DNA of 64,000 nt from Nymphaea colorata (Eukaryota > Streptophyta > Magnoliopsida > Nymphaeales > Nymphaeaceae). Shown in pieces: positions 10,847 through 20,560 of the stretch. Under the pieces are notes generated by a model, which saw only the letters and a program-made list of their open reading frames with translations, was not told where the DNA came from and searched no databases. The stretch lies in assembly GCF_008831285.2 (NCBI RefSeq), contig NW_022204507.1:4670174-4734173 (forward strand). Reading direction: 5' to 3'. The translations under genes and the position numbers were made by a program. Numbering within the stretch: position 1 is the first letter of the stretch; each line of letters begins with the position of its first letter.

Positions 10847-10849
<3 letters not shown>

Positions 10850-11514
10850 CAACATATTATCATTTCCATGTTGAGTCCTTGTTTTTGTTGTGAAATCATG
10901 TTCTCTAACTTTCTATTTGTAGATTGGTGGCAGGGTTATCTGATGAACTATTATGAGCATCAAGTTGTCATGACTTTGAAGATTGATGGCAAGTTTAACA
11001 ATTTCATAATTCAACACACAAAAAATGAAGACTTTTCTTGGCGTAATAGTGTACCATATTCCAAAACCCACTACACTACACTATAAAATCCATCGTCAAA
11101 TAGTATCAGGGACACAATGAGAGTGTCGCACGAATATGCCTGAAGAATAAGGCATATTCATGTAATACTAGAACTAGTGTCCCATGCATCTGCCTTAAAA
11201 CTGAGACATATTCACGACATTCTCCTAGAGTGATGCACCTTCTAACTAACGACCCCTTAAGTTCACACCTAATAGCCTGCTGACACAGTCCAAACCCAGC
11301 TTAGATTCAAAGGTTGGTTTGAAACTCGAGCTCAAATACCTAGCTCAACATCCCAAAATTTAGTTGAAACAAACAGAAATATAACCAAGAAATTAAGATG
11401 TCGGGACTTACAATGTTAGGTGTCATGTTAATTTAGTAAAGATAATGAAAACCTAGTGAAACATATAATTTAAGCAATTATTAATGCACTAAACTTGCAA
11501 ATGTTGCATTCCCC

Positions 11515-11654
11515 CAGTGGCGTAGCCACATTTTGCCCTCTTAAAAGTTTTTTATTTTTAAATAAAAATCTTAAATATTTATTCTTATATATATATAAGT
11601 GCCCCACCAGATTTGAGTTTGTTTAAACAAGTGCCCCTCCAGCCAATTTTTCTG
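11515..11654. mobile_element. hAT-type MITE, truncated at right end
   Basis: Begins CAGTGGCGTAGCCACA, the typical hAT MITE terminus, exactly where the other R-e copies read cattccc-acatatttg. The right side stops at ...ccagccaatttttctg, lacking the final complementary TIR. No matching 8-bp duplication is seen. About 140 bp, non-coding. Confidence 0.75.
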
Positions 11655-12344
11655 CCACATATTTGGAAAACGTACTATGTGTTTGTTGAGTCCATGTGTT
11701 TGTTGTGAAATCATGTTCTCTAGCTATTGATTTGCAGGTTGGTGGCAAGGTTATATGATGAACTATTATGAGCATCAAGTTGTATGACATTTCAGATTGG
11801 TGGCAAGTTTAAAAATTCATAATTCAACAGACAAAAAATCTTGTGTAGTAGTGTGCCATATCCCAAAACTCACTACACTACACTATAAAATGCATTGTGA
11901 CATTAATAGTTTCACGGACACAATGAGAGTGTCCCATGCATATGCCTCAAAACATGGTAGATTCATGTAATACTAGATCTAGGTTCCATGCATCTACCTT
12001 AAAATTCAGACATATTCACAAGACACTCCGGAAGTGCCCCAGCTAACAATCAACGACCTTTTAAGTTCACACCCCGCTAGCATGCTGCCACACTCCAAAC
12101 TCGCCTTACGTTCAAAGATTGATTTGAACCTTCAGCTCAAGTACCTAGCTCAACATCCCAAAATTTAGTTGAGACAACTAGAAGAATGACCAAGAAATTA
12201 AGATGTTGGGATTTACAATGTTTGGTGTCATGTTAATTTAGTAAAGATAATGAAAACCCAGTGAAACATAGAATTTAAGCAATTATTGATGCATTAAACT
12301 TGCAAATGTTGCATTCTTGTATACTTTGAGATGCATTACTTGTT

Positions 12345-12395
12345 ATATATATATATATATATATATATCTGTGTGTGTGTGTGTGTGTGTATGTA
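12345..12395. repeat. (TA)n(GT)n microsatellite
   Basis: A compound dinucleotide repeat in the third R-e sub-copy. Confidence 0.95.
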
Positions 12396-13050
12396 TACAT
12401 ACATCAACAAATTATCGTTTCCATGTTGAGTCCATGTTTTTGTTGTGAAATCATGTTCTCTAATTATTTATTTGTAGGTTGGTGGCAAGGTTATATGATG
12501 AACTATTAAAGCATCAAGTTGTCATGAATTGATTTATAATAAAATTGGCAAGGGACAGGATGTTAGCTAGTATTATTTAAGACTACTTGTAATTGATAGC
12601 TATAGATCAATTTTCTATTCAGTTGATCAACTAATGATAATTCAAACACTTATTCCACTGTTGATGGCATTGAAGCATGTGAATGGCCTTGATGTAAATA
12701 GTTTCTCTGCAGTGCTAATAAATTGAGCACCAAGCATATTGAATTGGTATGTATGATAATGAGGACTTTGATGTATATGGAGTTGATGGTCCTATAGTAT
12801 CTAGCTAGATAACTTCTGCGAGCAAGACAATATTAGTTACATATAATTACCATGCTTACTACTAAATAGGAAGTCCACTTGGATTTTCAAACATAATAAT
12901 ACATAAAATCAGCAGAAGTTAAATGGTTAATTGCGTTGAAATATGGATAGAAATGAGGCTCATCAGGAAGAAGAGATGACAAGGGCATATAATTGTTTGG
13001 TTGAAACATGTATTTTTGTGTCAAATAATAGAACAAAAAATAACATTTGT

Positions 13051-13880
13051 TTACTTAAAAAATGAACTGGATTTTGATAATGCCTCTGCCATGGACTTAG
13101 AACTGGGACTGATGGGGGAATATTGAAGAAGAAGAAGAAGAAGAAGCTGGATACGGTGGTTGGATGATACAGATGGAATTAGAATAAGAACGTCGCTGTG
13201 GAGATATGGAGAGAAGTCTAATGCTAAACAAAGCATGGGTGGGTGAAGAAGGGTGTCTCGGGTGGTGTTCCGATCAATGTCTTCTGAGCCTGTGTCACAT
13301 AGAGCGATGTACAACAAATCCTTTGACAGATCAGACCATGAATCCTTGTGAATAAGTTCCTCGATAAAAATGACTTGTAGAATGAGAGGTATTCCATTGA
13401 ATAAGAACATTGGTGGTTATTGTTTATACAAATGCAGGGACGTACAGCGTCAGGATACGTTTTCTGTGAAATGGTTCATGCATGTTTGTTGCCACAGCCA
13501 CCATAAACACGCGGATGGTCGGAGGCAACGGGAGGAGGGCAATACGGTGGACAATAACAATGTATTGCATCAGGATCAGTGTGGCAGCTGCCAGAGCAAT
13601 ATAAAGTGAAGTCGTTGGCAGTTGAGTTCGAACATAATCACGGGCCTGGGCCCTTGCAGTTGCATGATGCAACCCAAGTTCAAAAGCAGCCACTGATTGA
13701 GATTTTGGTCCTTTTTCAGCCATTTCCAACATGCAACTGTAATTTTCATCCAGCAGCGGAGGCAGTTATGAGTTGGCTGTGCTCCATCCTTCGAATTCTG
13801 GAAACATATCCAGCACGATTTCCTTCTGAGGCACCAAGGTGCTCTCTCGTGGCCGCTCCACACAGGCAATCGTGACGCTG
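13051..13880 (-). pseudogene. Host-gene-like pseudogene, predicted multi-pass membrane protein
   Basis: Reading the minus strand from about 13880, one frame gives VTIACVERPRESTLVPQKEI, then VLDMFPEFEGWSTANS, one TAA, then LPPLLDENYSCMLEMAEKGP and a long open stretch to about 13424. It includes a hydrophobic segment (IALAAATLILMQYIVIVH) and another (IRVFMVAVATNM). A frameshift near 13420 continues into MFLFNGIPLILQVIFIEELI and EELIHKDSWSDLSKDLLYIALCDTG style sequence, ending at 13051. The composition is that of a real protein and unlike transposon pol. I do not recognise the family. One stop and one shift in about 275 codons mark a pseudogene, unless the shift is an intron or a sequence error. 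A (GAA)n at 13127-13145 encodes a Leu run. Confidence 0.5.
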
Positions 13881-13965
13881 CCAACGCTAGGAGTTGGTTT
13901 CCTTCAAGTAGGAAGCTCAATTCGACGGTCCCATGTGGGAGCGGCCAATTCATATCAATTCAACT

Positions 13966-14347
13966 TGTAAAAAGGATATGAAGAAGAATGAACAATGAAT
14001 TTTAACGAGGTTCGGTGCTAAAATCACCTACGTCCTCAAAGTCTCTCTACTCTCTTTTTAACTTATTACGAGAGATAGAGGTTCCACTATTTAAAGAACA
14101 CAAATCACAATCTTCGACTCCTAAAATCATGGAGTTGATATACAAATTGTTTCCTTCAAAATATTGTTTCCTATTTTATGTCTTTCCATAGATAAAGAGA
14201 TTTGGACGTCGACCTCTTCTTCAGCAACTCCTAATTTTTTGGCAACTGATTGCAGGATAATCTTCTGATTTCTTGACAACAGATTTATCAGGTTTGTCCA
14301 ACCTATGCGTTTGATCATCCTTTGCCGCATGAATTGGTTCTCTAACA
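13966..14347 (-). repeat. 3' LTR of copia 13966-17235
   Basis: 382 bp, TG...CA on either strand, aligned along its length with 16858-17235. On the minus strand it starts TGTTAGAGAACC directly after the PPT tgaggggggc (14348-14357). The transcribed part includes aacgaggttcggtgct and cctacgtcc, the usual plant copia LTR phrase. Confidence 0.92.
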
Positions 14348-14359
14348 GCCCCCCTCAAC

Positions 14360-14828
14360 ATCAACACATGGTTTTCGATGTTAAGCTTGATCCGAATAAA
14401 AGCATGACGATCTTTGGCTAAGGGCTTTGTGAATATATCTGCAATCTGATCTCAAGTAGAAATGTAGCTAATTGCGAGTTCCTTCTTTGCTAATTTATCT
14501 CGAACAAAATGTAAGTCTATTTCTATGGTTTGCTTTTGTTATGAAAGACTGGATGTGATGTGAGGCAAGTGGTTCCAATATTGTTGCACCATATATTCAG
14601 TGTGCTATAATTGGGTACATTAAGTTTTTTGAGAAGGTATTGTAGCCAAGTTATTTTTCCAACAGTGTTTGCCAGCGCACCATATTTTGATTCTGTACTC
14701 GACCTTGAAACCATGGATTGCTTTTTCGCACTCCAAGATATAAGATTTGGTCCAATAAAAACAACCTATCCTGTAGTGGATTTTCAATCATTTGAATCTC
14801 CTGCCCAGTCTGCATTGGAATAGGCATT
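14360..14828 (-). pseudogene. copia RNase H remnant
   Basis: Reads VSRSSTESKYGALANTVGKI, then TWLQYLLKKLNV..., a DLHFVRDKLAKKELAISYIS block, one stop, and DQIADIFTKPLAKDRHAFIR to the end, leading into the PPT. This matches the copia RNase H motifs (SSTEAEY...W...LL.EL; EIDxHFVRDK; QxADIFTKPL). It is broken by stops and a frameshift. Confidence 0.82.
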
Positions 14829-15690
14829 TATGGAATAATCTTGTCCTCTGCGTATACGAAACCATAATCAATAGTTCCCTTTAAGTATCGTAGAATTCTC
14901 TTAGCTGCTTTCCAATGTTCGTTAGTCTGTGCCTGCATAAATTGACAGACTTTGTTTACTGCAAAGGAAACATCTGGTCTAGTAAGAGTAACGTATTGAA
15001 GTGCTCTCACAGTGCTTCTATAGATACTTGGGTCTTGAAAAGCTGTACCGGAGTGGATATACAGTGGTGGACAGACAGCCATGGGAGAGTTAGCAATTTT
15101 GGCATCAAGTAATTTTACTCTTCGCAATAAATCTCCAATATACTTTCGTTGAGATAATAGAACTCCTTGCTTATGGTTTTCCACTTCAATGCCCAGAAAA
15201 AAATGTAAGTCTCCAAGATCTTTTAAGGCAAATTCTTGTCCAAGCCTACGTATAAGATCTTGCACCTTTCTTGAAAAATTTCTAGTTATAATGATATCAC
15301 CTACATATATAAGAGTAAAAACCATATAATTCTCGTCTTAAAATGAAGAGAGAATTGTCGGTTTGTGCACCTTTGAATCCTATTTGTCAAAGAAACAGGT
15401 CGAGTCTTGAAAACCATGCTCTTGGTGCTTGCTTGAGTTTGTAGAGGGTTCGTTGAAGCTTACAAACATAGTTTGGGAATTTTGGGTCTTTGAATCCTTG
15501 TGGTTAATCCATATAAACATTCTCATTGATGTGTCCATGAAGGAAAGCATTTTGTACATCAACTCCTTAAATACCAATTTTGTGTGATAGAAAGGGAAAT
15601 AACAGTTCTGATTGTGGATGGTTTAACTACAGGACTAAAAGTCTCGAAATAATCTACTCCTTCTTGCTGATTAGTTTCAACACCAATACT
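14828..15690 (-). pseudogene. copia reverse transcriptase remnant (C-terminal two thirds)
   Basis: Begins inside RT at GVDYFETFSPVVKPSTIRTV, then FMDTSMRMFIW in a shifted frame, then 15325-14828 as one open frame with the catalytic box reading YVGD in place of YVDD, DLGDLHFFLGIEV, YIGDLLRRVKLLDAK and KAAKRILRYLKGTIDYGF. The metal-binding Asp replaced by Gly and several shifts show that it is inactive. The N-terminal RT blocks are absent because of the internal deletion. Confidence 0.87.
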
Positions 15691-16344
15691 CTGTACTATA
15701 TTGCGTTCTTGAGTCAAGAGTAGACCATGAAGCTCTTCCAAGTCACTGGTGTAGATCGGGTCTCCATTGAGACCCTAAAAGCATGATACTCGTTTGGCAG
15801 TCCTTTCAATAAAAGCATGATAAGATCATTTTCATCAATAGGTTTAGAGACAATAGTTAATTGATGTGCAATAGATTTTGCATGCTGAAAATATTCATCT
15901 ACTATCTTGTTTCCTTTCTTTAGATCCTGAAGTTGACCTCCAAGATTAATTATGCGTGAACGAAAATGAGAGGCATATGATCTCTTTAAGGAAGGCCAGA
16001 CTTCATATGCAGTTTCCAAGCCAATGACTTGACTCAAGATGTTTTGACTCAATGAGGTAATAATCCAACTTCAAACAAGCTGATCATGCTTTAACCATAA
16101 TATTTAATCAGGATTAACATCATCAGAATTTCCAAGTGTTTTGGAGCACAATGGTTTGTTCCATCAATATAACCCATATGATCAAGATGGGTTTGAATTG
16201 AGCAGCCCAAAGCATATAGTTATCTACTGTAAGTTTGATAGAGAGAAACTGAGAAAAGTTTGATGGCACCTAGTTAAAGTTGAAGCTAGTGCTGAGAGTT
16301 CTGTTCGACATTAAAGAGGTCAACAATGAAGACGATGTTGCCAT
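15690..16344 (-). pseudogene. copia gag (UBN2-type) fused to RT by deletion
   Basis: Starts with MATSSSLL at 16344 on the minus strand, passes through FSQFLSIKLTVDNYMLWAAQ (the gag N-terminal block) and continues as SQVIGLETAYEVWPSLKRSY, LGGQLQDLKKGNKIVDEYFQ, ENDLIMLLLKGLPNEYHAF and EELHGLLLTQE. This is copia capsid sequence. After LLLTQERN the reading passes within about 15 residues into RT, so zinc knuckle, protease and integrase were removed in one deletion of roughly 2 kb. Confidence 0.82.
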
Positions 16345-16845
16345 AGATATCAACGAACGTATTGCCGGCACTTCAAAGAATTGGCACTGCTCAGACACGT
16401 GGATTCGCTGGCGGAATTCATCGAGTAGCTCTGAAACGGTGAAGGGAGAATTGTCGAGACAAGCGAATCCAGTATTGACACGATCTTTTCGAACACGTTG
16501 ACAGCCGACTCGCCAGGGAACGAAGAACACGGTGGAATATTCCATCGGGTTTCGCCTTCCTCTTTCGTGCCGAAAAAGCAGAAAAACTGCCAGTAGACTT
16601 AAAAATCGATTTTTTTCTGATTTCTGAATGGTTTTGGACAAGTAAGGGCTCAAAACGCTTAGAATATCGTCAGCTTTCTCCTCAAATGATCAAAAACAAG
16701 TTTTGATCTCAGGATCTGACGGATTTAATGCGGAAGTAGTCAGACTCCACCAAATAAGAACACACATCCGAGGGAAGAATCTGTGAAAATTAGCTATGGA
16801 GTGATTCACCATCCAAGGACCAATACCTAGAGCAGATACTGTGAA

Positions 16846-16857
16846 GCTCTGATACCA
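16846..16857 (-). other. Primer binding site (initiator Met tRNA type)
   Basis: The minus strand reads TGGTATCAGAGC immediately after the right LTR. This is the standard copia PBS complementary to the tRNA-iMet 3' end and fixes orientation as minus. Confidence 0.95.
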
Positions 16858-17235
16858 TGAAAAAAGGATATGAACAAGAATAAACAAGAATTTTAACAAG
16901 GTTCGGTGCTGAAATCACGTACGTCCTCAAAGTCTCTCTACTCTCTTTTCAACATATTAAGAGCGATAGAGGTTCCACTATTTAAAGAATACAAATAACA
17001 ATCTTTGACTCCTAAAATCATGGAGTTGATATACAACTTGTTTCCTTCAAAATATGTTTCCATTTTATCTATTTCCATAGATAAAGAGATTTGGACAGCG
17101 ACCTCTTCTTCAGCAACTCCTGATTTTTTGGCAACTGATTGCAGTGTCATCTTCTGATTTCTTGACACAGATTTATCAGATTTGTCCAACTTATGCGTAT
17201 GATCATCCTTTGCCGCATGAATTCGTTCTCTAACG
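16858..17235 (-). repeat. 5' LTR of copia 13966-17235
   Basis: 378 bp. It is clearly alignable with the other LTR but has scattered substitutions and small indels, so insertion is old. The terminal CA is mutated to CG at 17234-17235. Confidence 0.92.
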
Positions 17236-17240
17236 CAGCT

Positions 17241-18900
17241 TCCACCCCAATCAATGTGATCAAAATGACTGGATCCTCACCTAGTTGTAGCTCCTATCCA
17301 GCCAATTCAATTAGCCTATGCATCAGTTGCCTTCGACCAGGTATCATAAAGCCCCACGGAGGTCCTGCAAGCACCATCCTCCTTACATGAAAACCTTCCT
17401 CCTCCATGGGTACAAGAGAGAGAGAGATAGGCATAGGGAGGGAGGGAGAAGCATCCTTGCACAAAATAGATAGAAATCGATGCAATGGATGAGAACAATT
17501 GTAATGGACAGAAGACCAGATGTGCCAAGTGCAAAATCAGATAATTTTTTGGGGCTTAGGGCTGGGCCTTTACGTCCATGACAATGTTAATCCGATTTTA
17601 GACTAGTAATCTGATTTTAGCTGTTTCGGGCACTCGATGATTTGTTCGTGGTCACGTGTCTACGAATCAAAAACTTAGGAGAATTCCACAAGCACGAGGT
17701 CAGTGGAATTTGCATCCTTTTATTTTCCATAATCCATGTCAAGCACAACCGTTTCTGCTATTCACTTTTTTAAATTATTTTTGTTGAACCATAGTTATTT
17801 CAAATATTGACTCAGATTCTACACACACAGAATGTTTTCAATATTTGCCTTAAAAATGTCAAAAGTACAATCATATGATCGATAAAAACAATTTCAAGTG
17901 TTATTGGCTGATTTTTTGCAACTAAGAAATGCAAGTTGTACATACTTTGAACCATTTTTCGAAAGGCTTTTATTAAAAAAAGATCATATTTATAAATTCC
18001 ACTTAATTAATAAAACACATCAGAATTCCAGTCGAATATTGTTCACGTTGAAACAAAATGGTGTACCTTTCCTCTTGCGTTATAACTTATGAATAAAATA
18101 CCTTTAGTTTATATTGAAAAAGAAAACTTTTATAAAGACAAAATTAAAAATTAAAAATTATAAAAACCATTTTTATACCAAAATGTTTTTTTCTTTCATT
18201 GCTCACGGTGCCACCGTTTGCCACACCTAACTTTCTCCCTTGTGACCTTCTTTGTTCTTTTAATTTTAATTTATTGGCTTCTGTCACAGCTCATCTCACA
18301 TAAGGCGTATATTTCTTCTGCTTAAGTAAAATAGAGACAAAGTCAAGGGATAGTGAGCTTTTTGTTTTGCACTTAATAGTCATAGTTGATTGAAATCTAA
18401 CAAGACCTTCATGCATGTTTTCATAAAGAAAAACTTGGCCGTTGAATTTTTGGTTGCCAAACTACAATGCTTACAACATTCTGAGTTGTAGTTTCTACTC
18501 TATTTTGAATAGTATTGGTTTTGGTGAATTTTTGATAAACAAATGACTTTGAGTTTTTTACTTCTTCTTCCTTATGGATTTATGTTGAAGAGATATAACA
18601 AGGCTTAAAACATCATATTTAATTTTATATTTAAATTTTTACAAAATATTTAGTTCTATCAAATTTTTTTTTAAGATGAGTTCGTTTAGATTGATCCTTG
18701 ATTAACAAATAAATTATAGAAAATAATTTTAATAGAAAATTATAGTCAGACCAAACTTACCTTGAGTCTTAAGTGGTATGGTCTTAAACTTTTTGAGTAA
18801 ACTGTAAGCTAGCTTCAAAGCAGAGGGGGCGACATTGTGGAAAATGTCCATAATTTTTAAAAGGTTATTAGAAAAGTTATATATTTGACCATATGAGACT
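17241..18900. other. No gene assigned
   Basis: 17241-17540 continues the sequence that lay 5' of the 13051-13880 pseudogene before the copia insertion. It contains short minus-strand open frames (17294-17485, 17316-17534) that I cannot assign. 17540-18900 is AT-rich with no recognisable feature. Confidence 0.4.
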
Positions 18901-18905
18901 GGATA

Positions 18906-19537
18906 TTGGATATTGCATATCTTGTTAGCCTTACAAGCCAATTTACGCATAAACCAAGGTCGACTCATATTGAGGCGATGCAAAAAATCTTGAAACACTT
19001 GAAAGGATCTCCAAACAAAGGTGTATCGATGAAACACAATCAGCCTCTTGAAGTCATTGGGTATGCTAATTCTGATTCGGGCGTTGGCCCTAATGATGGA
19101 AGATCTACTCCCAGTATTGCACCTTTGCTAAGGCTAATTTGATGACATGAAAAAGGAAAAAAACAATTCCTGGTAGACAAGTCTAGTGCCAAAACCGAAT
19201 ATGGTGCCATGGTGGTATTTACATGTGAGCTTATATGGGTCGAGTTATTGCTGAAGGATACGAACATTCAGATAAAAGGGCCCATAAGCTTGGAGTGTGA
19301 CAACATGGCTGCTATCTATATTGCAACAAATTGTATTTTTCATGAATTAAACATATGTAAGTTGTCTGTCATTTCATAGCAGAGAAGATTCATGATGAAA
19401 CTATCCAAACCCCATATGTCAAAAGTGAGAAGCAATTAGTCAATTTTATTACTAAGATCTTAGCCAAGGATAAACATCAATCCATATCAAACAAGTTTGG
19501 ATACATTGATACCCATCTACCAACTTGAGAGGAACAT
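18906..19537 (+). pseudogene. copia pol 3' end (RT tail and RNase H)
   Basis: Reads DIAYLVSLTSQFTHKPRSTH, then IEAMQKILKHLKGSPNKGV, then VIGYANSDSGVGPNDGRST, SSAKTEYGAMVVFTCELIW and LECDNMAAIYIA. These are the copia blocks xSxFMxxPxxxHxxAxxRILxYLKGTxGxG, Y.DADWAG..DRRST, SSAEAEYRAM and CDNxAAIxIA. It ends with a run resembling the pol C-terminus (DTLIPIYQLE) at about 19530, followed by TGTTACAAG at 19538, a plausible LTR start. Upstream gag, protease, integrase and most of RT are absent. Confidence 0.82.
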
Positions 19538-20560
19538 TGTTACAAGATTGTGGATGGGAGAGGCATGCACCAAATCATGTCATTGCAAGTTTTATGGAAA
19601 CACTTGAAGTTTATTTAGTGATTGATTTCAATCCAAATTTCATGCTTTCTATCTTATTTCATGAATTTGGCCTGATCTCTTTCCTTGAGATCTCAAAATG
19701 TAACTTTTTATTAGAGGTTGTGCTCCCATGAACGTCATGAATGAAACTAGTCAACCTTCTCATCCTTAGGATGTATGCAAAACTGGTCGAACTATGTAAC
19801 ATATGGTGTTATTGTCTCTCTTTTAAATTATTTTGTGCTCTGTTCCGTCTTTACCATATTTTATGGCACTAAACAGCCTCATATGCTGGTGTTTTCACTT
19901 CCAGCAATCCTTTACTTTTATTTCGCACATTGAAAATGTTGGAATTTCCTTCACATGCTCCCCTTTCTTGAGTTGGGTCCTCAACATCGACCATTTTTCA
20001 ATTTTTGCCACTGGAAAACATCCTTGCTTCTACCCATGTCCTTATCACCATCATTAATTGGCCACATATCATTTGGGATAACTTCATGGTGTTCACTCAC
20101 AAAAACTTGGTTTGTGGTTGTTGGCGAGTTATCTTAATAATTTGTTTTCACCTTATGAACCCCCCCCCCCCCACCCCTTTTCAAGCTTGTTTACCTCCAT
20201 GTGGAGTTTGTTAAATTTTTTATTCTCTATGCTCTATATGATGTCTTGATGCTTAGTGGACCTTTTACTTGGCCGAACATTGAAATATCAAACTGCTTTG
20301 ATGCCTTGATTGGATCCTAGTCTCCCCTAATTTCCATCCTAATTCCTTTTGCTCTATATTCCTTTGGGGTCTTCACATCTTTCTGACTAGGCTCTCCTCT
20401 TTATGCATTAGCTTGGCTCAGACACACTGCCAAGGCCTTGCTTCTTTCACTTTGAGCTTTGATGATTTAAACTATCAGTATTCAGGTGAAATTAAAAGCC
20501 CCACATGAATGACAATATTCCCAATCTTACTATTAAGTTATGGAAGAGAAAGAGGGAGAG
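19538..20560. other. Possible copia 3' LTR followed by unassigned DNA
   Basis: TGTTACAAGATTG at 19538 sits where an LTR should begin. There is no second copy to define its end. A C-homopolymer lies at about 20161-20174. Reading frames at 19833-20214 look like chance openings. Confidence 0.35.

Larger units (their letters stand above)
10500..13040. repeat. Repeat block R-e (copy 2), internally triplicated
   Basis: Three tandem sub-copies of about 780 bp (approximately 10500-11265, 11266-12060, 12061-13040). Each begins near ttcacacc..ctagcctgctgacac and contains aaaatttagttgaaac, gaaaacc.agtgaa.cata, ggttggtggcaaggttat and gatgaactatta. The first two also share a ctacactacactataaaat tract and a pair of atgcctc/ggcatattcatg phrases. 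Only the third continues into the rest of block R-e, as in copies 1 and 3. Confidence 0.75.
13966..17235 (-). mobile_element. Ty1-copia element, both LTRs, large internal deletion
   Basis: Two LTRs (13966-14347 and 16858-17235) flank about 2.5 kb of gag and pol sequence on the minus strand, with a PBS next to the right LTR and a polypurine tract next to the left one. The flanks caact (13961-13965) and cagct (17236-17240) form a 5-bp target duplication with one mismatch. Full copia elements have about 4-4.5 kb internally; here gag is fused directly to mid-RT, so zinc knuckle, protease and integrase are missing. It sits immediately 5' of the pseudogene. Confidence 0.92.

Noticed and set aside
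17294-17400. Minus-strand LAGPPWGFMIPGRRQL resembled a PDZ-type GPxPWGFRLQGG motif
   Set aside because: Only about 16 residues match, the frame stops soon after, and no other PDZ feature is visible.
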